A DNA stretch of 64,000 nt from Ehretia macrophylla. Its lineage: Eukaryota; Streptophyta; Magnoliopsida; Boraginales; Ehretiaceae. Where the stretch lies: positions 79,817,825-79,881,824 of the forward strand of contig CM075764.1 in the NCBI GenBank assembly GCA_037974665.1, read 5' to 3'. How positions within the stretch are numbered: position 1 is the stretch's first letter; the number at the start of each line of letters is the position of its first letter. Both the position numbers and the translations under genes were made by a program. Under the pieces are notes generated by a model that made no database searches, was not told the DNA's origin, and saw nothing but the letters and a program-made list of their open reading frames with translations. Positions 22,202 to 33,215 of this stretch are shown here, one piece after another.

Positions 22202-25200
22202 TTTTTTGCTCCTGGAACATAAGGGGTTTCCATAAACCCTTCAAATAGAAAGAAGTTTTACATTTTGTAAATAAACACTCTATTGATGTTTTTGGCATTC
22301 TTGAAATAAAGCTAACTCAGTCATTGGTAATCGTTTTCAACAATTTGGTTTCATTCATAACCATGATTCCTGTCACTCTGGTCGTATTTGAATTTTTTGG
22401 AATTTACGCAGGGCTCATCTCATAAAACTTGACTTCATGGATCAAGCCATCCATTGCTAGGTTCACTCCCTTATTTATGATTCGTCTCTCTTGGCTACCT
22501 TTGTTTATGGCAAGAATACTATTTCCGAAAGAAGGAGTCTTTGGTCTAGAATATCTCATTGGAATGCTCATTCACTCCCCTGGTGTGTTTTAGGTGATTT
22601 TAATGAGATTCTTGAAGTTGAAGACAGAACTGAAAATTGCTCCCAGTCTTCTTCCTTTGTTGATTTCAGAAATTGTCTTTCATCAGCTTCTCTTTATGAC
22701 CACCCTAGTTCAGGCTCTTTCTTCACTTGGAGCAACAAAACTCGGGGGATAATTTTAAAGCCTCTAAACTTGATAGGGTCCTTGTTAATCAGCTTTGGTT
22801 TGACATGTTTGATCACTCTACTGTCCATATTGAGAACCTCGGTCCCTCTGATCATGCCCCCCTGGTCCTTTACACCTCCATTCCTGTTCTCCCTAAACCC
22901 AAACCCTTTAAGTTTTTTAATGCTTGGACTGGTCATGATAAATTCATTGATATTATTCAGGAGGTTTGGGACTGCCCCATTATCAGTTCCCCCATGTTTA
23001 GACTTGTTCAGAAACAGAAAAAGCTCAAGTTAGTGCTTAAGAGTTTTAACCAGTTGTATTTCTCTAATCTTGATGATCAAATTTCCTCTGTCAGAGAAAA
23101 ACTTGCTTTCTTCCAACAGGCAATGCTTTCAGGTACAACAACCACATATGATATTATTCAGGGAAATGCACTTGGCCTGGAACTTGAATCCCTCTCAAAT
23201 TAATTTGATTAAATTCTTCTCCAAAAATCTAGAATTCAATGGATTAAGGATGGGGATTCAAATACTGCGTTCTTCCACAAAGCTATCAAGAGCCGGTTTT
23301 CCAGGAACACCATTTCTAGACTTGTGGACGACAATGGAAATGTTCTCACCAGGGATGATGAGGTAAAAAATGAAATTCTTAATTTTTTTCACTAACTCAC
23401 TTGGCTCATCTGATGTGCACAGGGAACGTTTCAGCCTGGAAGACATCAAGTCCATTGTGTGGAAAACCATCCCCTCTGAGTTTGCCACTGATCTTTCATT
23501 GCCAGTTACTGCTGATGAAATCAAAGCTACTATGTTTAGTTTAAATGGAAGTAAAAGCCCGGGACCAGATGGCTTCACGTCCCACTTTTATAAAACTGCT
23601 TGGACCATTGTCGGAGGAGACGTCATTTCTGCTGTTCAGTCTTTCTTTCAATCTTTCTCTCTCCTTAAAGAAGTCAACTCTACATTTATTGCTCTGGTTC
23701 CTAAAGTTGCAAACCCTTGTATGGTTAAGGATTTCAGGCCCATTTCATGCTGCAACACCATCTACAAGTGCATCACTAAGATTTTGGCCAATCGTATCAA
23801 ACGCTGCCTGCCTCTTATCATCTCCGGGAACCAATCTGCATTTGTTGAAAAGAGACTCATTTCGGAGAATATTCTGATTGCTCAAGATATTGTGAGGGGC
23901 TATAACAGGAAGAATCCAACTCCTAGATGTGCTATCAAGGTTGACCTTTTAAAGGCTTTTGACTCGCTCCGTTGGGATTTTGTTCTTCTTACTTTGCAGG
24001 CCTTTGGTTTTCCCAATGTCTTCATAAGCTGGATCAGTGCTTGTATTTCTTCTCCTCGGTTCTCTGTCTCAATCAATGGTAGTCTTGAGGGGTATTTTCA
24101 CGGTACAAATGGTGTCAGACAAGGGGACCCTATCTCTCCATATCTTTTTGTCATCGCCATGGAGGTTCTTACATGCATGCTTAATATCTTGACCTTGAAA
24201 AACAACTTTGGCTTTCACCCTCGTTGCTCAATGATGAAGCTTAACCATCTCTGCTTTGCTGATGATCTTCTCCTTTTCTGTAAAGTTGAGCCCGCTACAA
24301 TTCAAAACTTTATCAAAACTCTCAAAACCTTTCATCGTCTTTCTGGTCTCCAGTTTAATCCAGACAAGAGTGAAGTTTTTTTTGGAGGAGGTTCATTTGC
24401 TCTTAGGCAATCCATTATTGGTCTTTTAGGATTCAAAGAAGGCAAACTCCATGTCCGTTATCTAGGGGTCCCTCTTATCTCTGGCATGCTGAGAAAGCAA
24501 GATTATTAAAATTTGCTTGATAAAATCTCGAATAGAATTGATCATTGGACCCATAACTGGCTCACTTTTGCTGGAAGGCTTCAACTCATCAAGTCTGTTC
24601 TCAACCACTTATACCTCTTTTGGGCTTCGGTTCTTCTTATCCCTAAAAGCATTCTTGTTGAGATTGAGAGAAAATTTACTGCTTTTCTCTGGAGAGGTAC
24701 TGGCCCTAAAGTTGCTTGGAACAAGATATGCAAGCCTTTCAATGAAGGTGGTCTCGGTCTTAGATCCCTTGATGAAGTCAATCGTGCTGCTTTTATGAAG
24801 TTGTTTTGGAGGATGTACTCTATGAGAGGCACTATCTGGAGTCGTTGGGTTTGGAACAATCACATCAAAGACAAATGCATTTGGATTATGAGTATTCCCA
24901 CTGACACCAGCTGGACTTGGAGAAAACTTCTTCAGTTGAGACCAGTTGTCAAAGAGCTTATTTCTCACAAAATTGGTAATGGCAACAATACTTTCTTTTG
25001 GCATGATAACTGGCATCCCCATGGAGTCCTCCCCGATTTATTTGGGATTGATGTGTTCTACCCTTCTTGGAATGCAAAAGTTTCAGATGTGTTTATCAAT
25101 AATAATTGGAACTGGCCTTTTCACCAGGATATTGCTAGTCTTGACCCTTCCACCTATCTTCCCACTACCAGTCCTGATACATTTACTTAGAAGCTTACAA

Positions 25201-25784
25201 CTGGTAGCTCCTTCTCATTTCGTAAAGCATGGGACTTTATCAGAGATAGAGGTCCTTCTGTTAATTGGTCTTCCGTCACTTGGTTCACTTGCAACATTCC
25301 CCGTCTCAGTTTCATTGCTAGGCTTGCTTGCCTAGATCGCCTTCCTACTCGTTACCGCATTCTTTGTTGGGGCACTATCTCCCATGCTCATTGTATATTC
25401 TGTCATCAAGGCCCAGAAACCCGGGATCACTTATTCTTTGAATGCTGCTTCATAAAAAGAATTTGGAAGGGAGGTTTGCAATTACTTTATATTGATGCTA
25501 ATATGTATTCCTTTTTTGATATTATAATGCTTTATCAATCTTTTGTAGGTAAAGGAAACATCAGGGAATACATGTTCCGGTTGCTCTTCTGTGCTTCTAT
25601 TTACCATATCTGGAGAGAAAGGAACTACAGACTTTTCGAGAATACTGCTGCTACTGAAGAAGAAATCCTTTCCAACATTAAAGAAAAAGTACTGACAAAG
25701 ACAAAAGTTGGAAGCGGTTTCAGGGACTTATCTTTCAATCCCCATTTTGTGGCGCGTGCTTCATTGGATATCTTCCTTACATAA
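22198..25784 (+). pseudogene. LINE ORF2: AP endonuclease, reverse transcriptase, zf-RVT (broken)
   Basis: Nicks target DNA and reverse-transcribes the LINE RNA from the nick. Order: endonuclease start FCSWNIRGFHKP at 22204, a Glu in GILE near 22300, LGDFNEILEVEDR near 22590, and GPSDHAPLVLY near 22845. The RT follows from about 23550: KSPGPDGFTSHFYK, LVPKVANP, KDFRPISCCN, QSAFVEKRLI, GVRQGDPISPYLF and the catalytic FADDLLLF near 24260. A C-terminal zf-RVT domain has CIFCHQGPETRDHLFFEC near 25390. TAAs and TAGs lie at 22246, 24507 and 25188, and frameshifts near 22480, 22730 and 23210-23370. From 23370 on, one frame persists to the end at 25784. Confidence 0.9.
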
Positions 25785-26077
25785 TCTTTTTCAAGGATTT
25801 TTTACGTTTCCATCTCTTGAGGAAGAAATCATTGCATCTATTGATTTGGATTACTTTCCTAAAGTATTGCCTGCGTGCAACTTTGCTTTATTTTTACTTA
25901 GTTTTTCTTTTCGTTTCTTTTATTTTATTTTGCCTGTGTGCAATTTGTTGTTTTTACCTTCTGTTTCATGTGGTGATTTATTCACGCATGTTTGATTGCC
26001 TACGGGCTTGTATATTCCCTGTAATCTCTATTCATCTTTTATAAAATCCATTCTTGCTGACCCAGCAAAAAAAAAAA
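25785..26077 (+). other. LINE 3' UTR and poly(A) tail
   Basis: Pyrimidine-rich 3' UTR ending TGACCCAGC followed by 11 A. The same 3' UTR recurs at 32924-33215, ending GACCCAGCT plus 8 A, so these bases mark the family's 3' end. Confidence 0.85.
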
Positions 26078-27287
26078 GAAACTGGTTTGGAGGTTATTGG
26101 ATTAGTAGAATGTAAGTTATGACTTTTAGAAGTTTGAGTTGTCTTTCTTTAAAATGTTGAACTCTTTATGTGTTTGGGTGGTGTTGAGTGATTGAATCTT
26201 GTGTTGTTGGAGGTTAGACTCGGGTTTGGTTGTGTGGTTTAATGCTTGTTAGGTTGGGTGGCCTACTTTGTCATCTAACCTAGTTGTTGGGTTGCTAATT
26301 GATTAAATGATATTATGTTGTTGAAATGTTATTAACTGATTGATTATTGATGAAGCCGGGAGATAGACAACCTACTTTTGTTGTCCTCCTGTGATATGAA
26401 TGATTATTATTATTGTCATGAGTCTTGGTATGTGTGTGCCAACTCTCGGGAAGCATTGGGCTGTCGGGTTGATAATGACATGACTATCATAGGCTACCCC
26501 TAGCTTGCATGGGCGGAGGTACCATAGAGGGAGAGGCTAGAGAGGTACCTCAGGTGCGTGAGTAATGGGGAGTTATAAGAAGATGGTTGAGATCGTGATG
26601 GCGTTTGGAGCTACACCAACTAGAGTATCCTTATTGATTGGTTATGATCATTCTTATGTTATATTGATGTTAATATTGGTTATGTGTTAAAGATATATTA
26701 ATTCCTCACTGGACATGTTTTATTTAAGCTCACTCTCATTCATTATCTGCAAGTAGGTGTTACTGAGCCAGAATACGGGTATGTGCCTCAAGAAGATGAG
26801 AATGTGACTTTGGTTGAAGAGTCTTATGTGCCAGAGTCATATCCTGATGTTTAGTTGGAATGTTTTATACTATTTTGTAGTATGACTTAGGTTGTATAGT
26901 CTCAAGTTTTTAAAGGTTGTTTTGTATAAATGGATCCAAAGATAGTAAAAGTGTTATGCTAGTTTAGTTGTCTTACTTTTGGATTTAATTAAGTTGCTAT
27001 GCTAGTATAATATGTTGTGAATGTATATGGTTTTACTTAGTGATGTATGATGTTGGAACGGAGGTACATAACTTATGGATGAAATGGTAAAAGAATGTTT
27101 AATGTATATTATGGATTTGTTATATGTTGTCAATTTGATTGTGGAGTTAATTGGTGATTTGTGGAGTTGGTTGTGTGAGTTACAAAGAGGTTGGTTAGAG
27201 CCTCGATATCCAAGTTACTGTCGTTATACCGCCGAAATTCCGTTGCGTCCTAACTGATGGTAGGAGGGGTCGAGTTAGGGCGTTACA
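26078..27287 (+). mobile_element. 3' LTR of the Tekay-like element, part 2
   Basis: Resumes at GAAACTGGTTTGGAGG, matching 10451 onward of the 5' LTR, and ends GAGTTAGGGCGTTACA at 27287, followed by the TATCC duplication. The GC-rich block (about 26440-26570) and acceptor-like CAAGTAGGTG (about 26750) are slightly changed from the 5' LTR. Confidence 0.9.
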
Positions 27288-27292
27288 TATCC

Positions 27293-28322
27293 AGTTCGGT
27301 TATCAACCTTAATGTCCTTTAAAAACTCTAAAACTGCATAGAAACATAGCTCTTTAAATGTAGATGGGTTTAGCATCAAACAGATCTCGATTCAGAGCTA
27401 TATTCATCAAGATATGACCTTTGGAAGTTTATTGCGCAAACTGTCCTACACCTACGCGTGGATCAGAACCCTACTGAAATCAGTTTAAATCATCAACTTA
27501 ACCTCAATATTTGAACATGCTCCAAACATAAAGTTTATTCAATTGTGAGTCTAGTATACCATATCCGAAAATCAGCCTTATCCATTAAGGTTTACCTCAT
27601 CAAAACAATCATGCAAAAACAGTGTGCAAGATTCTCTTTTAGCCTCTATTTTGCTTGCTTATTTGATTCTAGCACTTTACTTGTTTATTATAGGAGCTAA
27701 ATCACTTACTAGGGCCATTATACAAACACAAAAACTACACTTTCATCTTTACATCAAGACTTTTGCAATCAAATACATATACAATCAAAGTTAACTACAC
27801 AAGTCATTCAAGGCAAGCTATTTACTTTTAACCTAAACTTGAAGAAATGCACCCAAAAATAGCTAGGTTGAGCTCAAACCACCTATTCCTTCTTCTTCTT
27901 TTTTTCCCTATATTTTTCTTTTTCTTCTTCTTCTCGGTTCTAGCTTTGTATTTCTCTTTTGTTTTTTTCCCTTCCACCGATTCTAGACCCTTTTCTTCGC
28001 TTCTTGTTGTTTTTTTTATAAGATATAACAAGGCTTAGTTAGGCTACCAAGTTGGGCTCCAAAATATACTTAAGGAATTAATTGGCCGACAAACTAGTTT
28101 GGGCTAATCAATTGGGCTTTCTTACATTCTAATTCTCTACAAAATGCACTTATTTGCCAATAACTATTCAATAATCTACTTCTAATTACCATTATTTCCA
28201 ATTACGATAATGCAATGAAGGTACGTCTCGGTTCAAATAATAATAAGAACAAGTCAATTAAATGCAAACGAATAAAGGTAAGTTAATAAAATAAATATTG
28301 TCTTCGGGTCTGGGACCTCACA
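27293..28322 (-). mobile_element. 5' LTR of element A, part 2 (U3 side)
   Basis: Continues the minus-strand LTR broken at 9281. The final 190 bp match 6540-6731 closely, and the end is GTCTGGGACCTCACA, i.e. LTR start TGTGAGGTCCC on the minus strand. The T-rich 27890-28020 open frames are low-complexity chance frames. Confidence 0.8.
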
Positions 28323-29335
28323 AGTATTCTCATTTATTTTTTGTGACATTCCACTCCTATTAACATAGGAACTGTAAGTGGAAGCAAAGGTATGATCCAC
28401 ACATATTGATATGCCTATTTTTTCCCTTTACATTTTTACTTAATCTCAAGGTTTGATTCTTAATTTTCTTCTTTACCAACAATGGTGTGTGTATGAAATT
28501 ACATGGTGTGTGCAGTTTTGGGGTGGTGTATGTTTGCAATTTTGTTTGTGCGTCTGTGTAGCTTTCCCCTTGTGTGTGTGAGTGAATTGTGAGTGAGAAA
28601 GGCTATGACTGAGGATAATATTATGATGATGGATCTGCAAGTGATTACTCGTGCATCTTGTTTTGCATACACATATTGTTTGTTATAGAACTTATGATGC
28701 ATAGTGATTGAGCTCACACTTAGTGGTTTTTTTATTTTTATTTTTATTATGTTGGGCAGTGATAGTCGTGCATCTCCCTTTCTTCTCAATCTCCTCTTTG
28801 TTCTTTTTTTTGTGTCAACAATCTCATTTCCTTGAATCTCACAAGATTTAGTCAAAATGTCTGAAACAAGTAGTGGGATGTCTAAGTTGCAGGGAAGAAG
28901 AAAGAGGAAAAGAAAAATGAGAAAGCAAAGGAAAGTTAAATTAAATTAAACCTATAAAGGATAAATATATCAATTTTCATATAACATTTATCACTTCCTT
29001 CCATTTTTTTTTCAATTCAAACAAAGTAAATACATAATCATTTATAATTTTTTCTCTCATAATTTTATCCATCCAAATAAGATTTAATAATTTGCTTTCC
29101 TTTTTCTTTTCCTTTTATTCAATCCCTCCTGAATTCAAACTAACCCTTAGAGACCAAACACATAACTGAATGATCTAATTAACATTGCCTAACCCGAGTA
29201 GGTAAGACGTAGACAAAAAAAAGTCTAAAAGTGTTAAGAATAAAATTCATGGAAAAACCTTAGGTTCAATAATCAAGTGTGGGAGGGGAACTGGAAAGAC
29301 CCCACAACCTTCCATTTTGGTTCATCCTAAAAATC
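28323..29335. other. Unassigned sequence, no gene or element recognised
   Basis: About 1 kb right of element A that matches none of the LTR, LINE or copia sequences in this window. It has GT-rich stretches (28490-28580), T-rich runs and short open frames without recognisable domains. It may be original intergenic sequence or an unrecognised old repeat. Confidence 0.4.
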
Positions 29336-29552
29336 TTTTTTTTTTTTTTTTTTGTTGCTAAATAAGCAAAGATCTTGTATTCATAATGAAAGTGTTTTAC
29401 AAACAAATGATAACAATGATCAAGAGAAAAGAAGACCATAAACGGTCACGTACAAAAGAGTTTGGCAAAATAAAAAAACAAGGACACAAAAATAATCAAA
29501 TCAACTCAATAATGACGGAGGATTTGGCATCAAATAATGACTTAAGGCTTGT
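29336..29552 (-). mobile_element. LINE 3' end on the minus strand (truncated)
   Basis: A run of about 18 T at 29336-29354 is followed by GTTGCTAAATAAGCAAAG; on the minus strand this is a LINE-like 3' UTR ending in a poly(A) tail. The body is cut at 29552 by an LTR. Sequence differs from the LINE family at 19550-26077, so it is another family. Confidence 0.55.
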
Positions 29553-29700
29553 TGTCACGCCCCGACCCAACCTTACACTAAAGGTCAAGTCTAGACTCGA
29601 TAAACGAACAGAGTCCCTTCTCTACCGCAGACTAACCAATACCTGCATGCAGAAGACCTCAATAATATATAATAACTCCACAACCATATCAGTTCCATAT
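29553..29700 (-). mobile_element. Minus-strand LTR end fragment (L)
   Basis: Starts TGTCACGCCCCGACCC, the reverse complement of a chromovirus LTR 3' end; compare GGGGCGTGACA at 51617-51627. It is cut after 148 bp by another LTR end at 29701. Confidence 0.6.
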
Positions 29701-30219
29701 TGTAATGCCCCGATCCCTCACGGAATCGGGACCACTAATAACTCCACAAATAACAACCCGACCCTAACCCCGGGCATGAAAAATGAGAAAAAATGGACGG
29801 AATTTTCTCTGCACTTAGGCCAAACCAAAAACCTGCACTCAAAAGAATTCAACCACAAACAGTAACTCCATAACCATATAAGTTCCATATCAAGACCATA
29901 TGATAGTTTTAACTTTCTTACTTAGGCCGAATATGTACATAAGTCTACTAAGCTAGACATTAAAATAAACTAAAGTAGTTATGTAACTATTATACAAACC
30001 ACTCCATTAGAAGACTACTATAACTTAATTACAACCCTTAATTACATTAAATACAAACAAGGCCATTAATATCTCAAAATAGAATACAATTCTTAACACC
30101 AAATACACTTTACATTACATCACAAAAAAAAAGTCAACCTCAGCTAGCAAGCAATCAAGGAGACTCATCTACTTCCTCCTCTTCAACCACTACCTAGGAA
30201 GTCTAAGGAGCTATCTCTA
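29701..30219 (-). mobile_element. Minus-strand LTR end fragment (H)
   Basis: Starts TGTAATGCCCCGATCCC like the solo LTR at 37054, and shares with fragment L a segment reading AACTCCAYAACCATATMAG. It is truncated at 30219 where LTR C begins. The open frame at 29386-29865 crosses LINE, L and H sequence and is therefore not a gene. Confidence 0.6.
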
Positions 30220-31717
30220 TGTAAGACCCCATACTTAATCTCCGGGCATTAGCATATTAATTAGATATTATTTATGATCGAATTGCTTTACATGTCTGGT
30301 GTTCGTATTTCTTATATTAAGAATTAAATTAATTTAATAAATATATCAAGTTAAGCAATCGTTTCAATTCAAAAGACCAAACTAGTTGGGTCTGTGCATT
30401 AGGGATAGTTCAATGTTAAAAGTTAGAAATATTAGACCTAGTACTTTACCTAAGATTAAATAACTTCCATAGCTCTATTGATTGGTTATTTTGGATAGGA
30501 TTTGTTAGAAAATACATAAATAGGTAATATTAGTAGCTATATACTGAACATGCCCTATGAAATGAAGAAAGAAAATTAGTATGATAGCCAAGTCTGATGT
30601 AGCTCTATTTACAATTATTAGCTAACTTAGTATACTAACCTCTATTTAAATAACTCATACAACATGTAAGCGTGGTTAGTCATCCATAATTCTATAGATG
30701 TTAAGTAACTAGTTAGTTAGGATATAGAAACTTACTAGAAAATAATTTACTAGTATTCAGGATATATTCGGATAGGATAAATAATCGGAGTATGATATAG
30801 TGTATAAATACCTTAGAATTTGGATAACTCGAAATTGTAAATAACATGAGTTGTAAAACTGGTGATCTTAACCTATGAAATAAAAAGAAATTGGTATGTT
30901 AAAAATTAAATCTAGTGACTATATTAGATAATATTAGGTCTAATATAAACTTAATGGTTTCAAATGAATTAATTAGGAAAGTAAATTACTACTTGAGAAT
31001 ACTTAAGGATATTAGAAGCTTAAGAATAAATTAAGTTGGAATGTTATCAGCAAACAATACCACCACACCATCCTCCAGCGCGTTAAGTCTGAACTAGCTA
31101 AGCGAATATTGAATGAAAGCTTATAATCCTTGTAAGCAGCCAGCCACAACCTTCCAAACGCTATTACCATATTAAGCATGCAATAAACCTAGTAAAGCCA
31201 TGTTAAACAGGCCACTAAACCGCTCCATGATAAATGAGCCTGCAAGGTGGCATCAATTTAGAGCTTTGAACATGCATGCGCGATGTCGTGTCTTGGCAGC
31301 AAGTAACGCAGCAGCTTAGCGTTATTTTATCGCCATGTAGCCTAGCGATATCATTCAGCACCTGACGTGCTTTGTTTTTAATTTGCCAAGAGGATTAAGC
31401 ACAATCCTCATCATCAGTGAAACAACATCAGTGAAACACCTCCTGCTTATCACTACCACCTACATAATCTATTATTTGGATAAACTACTACGTAGATAGC
31501 AACTAGCTTGTAAAAGTCACCACTCCACCACTTAGAACTAAGCCACCACGTCTATAGTCTCCGTTAAACTACATAAAGATCGAAGGCAGCTGCAGCATTA
31601 TCGAATCAGGTGACTCACCAAGCCTAAACTTTGAGCGATCATTAGAAATATAATAGTGTAATCATCATTCACGTTATCCACCATTGCCATAACCCAATCA
31701 CACTTAAGCAAAGGTTC

Positions 31718-31992
31718 TATATAAGGACCTTACCTTCGACAATTAACGAACACACCAAGCTAGCGTATATGAAACACACGACATTGAACTAACTTTCACG
31801 ATTTCTATTCTCGAGTCATACTAACATAAAAGAGTCTGCCAGCCGTGTTATTATCATCAATAAGCCTGCTCAATTCATCTTTAGTAGATTACCTGTGTTA
31901 AACTTATTATCATCACCTATGCTTTCGACCTTATCACTATTAGTCTACTGCCAGTTTAATCTAATTAAACCAATGCGAAAGCTCTATATAAG
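31718..31992 (+). promoter_or_regulatory. Two TATA boxes in LTR C
   Basis: CTATATAAGGACCT at 31718 and CTATATAAGGCCTGC at 31984 share sequence around the box and lie 267 bp apart, each followed by a TTCGAC segment. They look like a duplicated core promoter. Confidence 0.55.
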
Positions 31993-32064
31993 GCCTGCCG
32001 AGCTTTCGACTTTAAACAGACGAACGTTCGAATTAAAGACACAGTTAAGAGAATTGTTTTAAGC

Positions 32065-33215
32065 TGAGACCAGTTGTCAAAGAGCTTATTTCTCACAAAA
32101 TTGGTAATGGCAACAACACTTTCTTTTGGGCTAATAACTGGCATCCCCGTGGGATCCTCTTCGATTTATTTGGGATTGATGTGTTCTACTCTTCTTGGAA
32201 TGCAAAAGTTTCAGATGTGTTTATCAATAATAATTGGAACTGGCCTTTTCACCCTCCTGATATTGCTAGTCTTGACCCTTCCACCTATCTTCCCACTACC
32301 AGTCCTGATTGTCCTGATACGTTTATTTGGAAGCTTACAACTGGTAGCTCCTTCTCATTTCGTAAAGCATGGGACTTTATCAGAGATAGAGGTCCTTCTA
32401 TTAATTGGTCTTCCATCACTTGGTTCACTTGCAACATTCCTCGTCACAGTTTCATTGCTTGGCTTGCTTGCCTGGATCGCTTTCCTACTCGCTACCGCCT
32501 TCTTTGTTGGGGCACTATCTCCCATGCTCATTGCATTTTCTATCATCAAGGCCCTAAACCCGGGATCACTTATTCTTTGAATGCTGCTTCACAAAAAGAA
32601 TATGGAAGAGAGGTTTGCAATTACTTTATATTGATGCTAATATGTATTCCTTTTCTGATATTATAATGCTTCATCAATCTTTTGTAGGTAAAAGAAACAT
32701 CAGGGAATACATGTTCCGGTTGCTCTTCTGTGCTTCTATTTACCATATTTGGAGAGAAAGGACCAACAGACTTTTCGAGAATACTGCTGCTACTGAAGAA
32801 GAAATCCTTTCCAACATTAAAGAAGAAGTACTGACAAAGACAAAAGTTGGAAACGGTTTCAGGGACTCATCTTTCAATCCCCATTTTGTGGCACGTGCTT
32901 CATTGGATATCTTCCTCACATAATCTTTTTCAAGGATTTTTTATGTTTCCATCTCCTGAGGAGGAAATTATTGCATCTATTGATTTGGATTACTTTCCTA
33001 AAGTATTGCCTGCGTGCAACTTTGCTTTATTTTTACGTAGTTTTTCTTTTCGTTTCTTTTATTTTATTGTTGCCTGTGTGCAATTTGTTGTTTTTACCTT
33101 CTGTTTCATGTGGTGATTTATTCACGCATGTTTGATTGCCTACGAGCTTGTATATTCCCTGTAATCTCTATTCATCTTTTATAAAATCTATTCTTGTTGA
33201 CCCAGCTAAAAAAAA
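32065..33215 (+). mobile_element. 5'-truncated LINE copy in LTR C
   Basis: Begins at TGAGACCAGTTGTCAAAG, matching 24937 onward of the LINE at 19550-26077, and ends with the same 3' UTR and 8 A. It carries the C-terminal ~280 codons of ORF2: the linker and zf-RVT domain. The reading frame is broken near 32560, and the zinc-binding FCH of the other copy reads FYH here. Insertions of 3 and 9 bases relative to the other copy lie near 32254 and 32310. No clear target duplication is visible. Confidence 0.9.

Larger units (their letters stand above)
19550..26077 (+). mobile_element. L1-type LINE, nearly full length, inserted in the 3' LTR
   Basis: Non-LTR retrotransposon of about 6.5 kb with ORF1 (19571-22201), ORF2 (about 22198-25784), a 3' UTR and an 11-A tail (26067-26077). 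The left junction follows LTR base 10257-equivalent and the right junction resumes at the 10451-equivalent, so about 193 bp of LTR are missing and no target duplication is seen. Only 21 bases precede the ORF1 ATG, so the 5' UTR is probably truncated. A 3' copy of the same family lies at 32065-33215. Confidence 0.92.
9282..27287 (+). mobile_element. Tekay/Del-like chromovirus (Ty3/gypsy), nested and decayed
   Basis: The element is bounded by TATCC at 9277-9281 and 27288-27292. LTRs start TGTGAGACCC and end GGGCGTTACA. Order inside: 5' LTR, primer site, gag with two zinc knuckles, RT, RNase H, integrase, chromodomain, polypurine tract, 3' LTR, which is the gypsy order with a chromodomain as in Tekay/Del chromoviruses. 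Two later insertions lie within: a reverse-oriented solo LTR of the same family (13106-15534) and a LINE (19550-26077). Without them it is about 9 kb. Every coding part carries stops or frameshifts, so it is not autonomous. Confidence 0.92.

Noticed and set aside
28499..28855. A 118-codon minus-strand open frame in unassigned sequence
   Set aside because: Basic, low-complexity composition, no domain, no supporting signals.
29386..29865. A 159-codon plus-strand open frame
   Set aside because: It runs across a LINE tail and two LTR ends on the opposite strand; low complexity and no domain.
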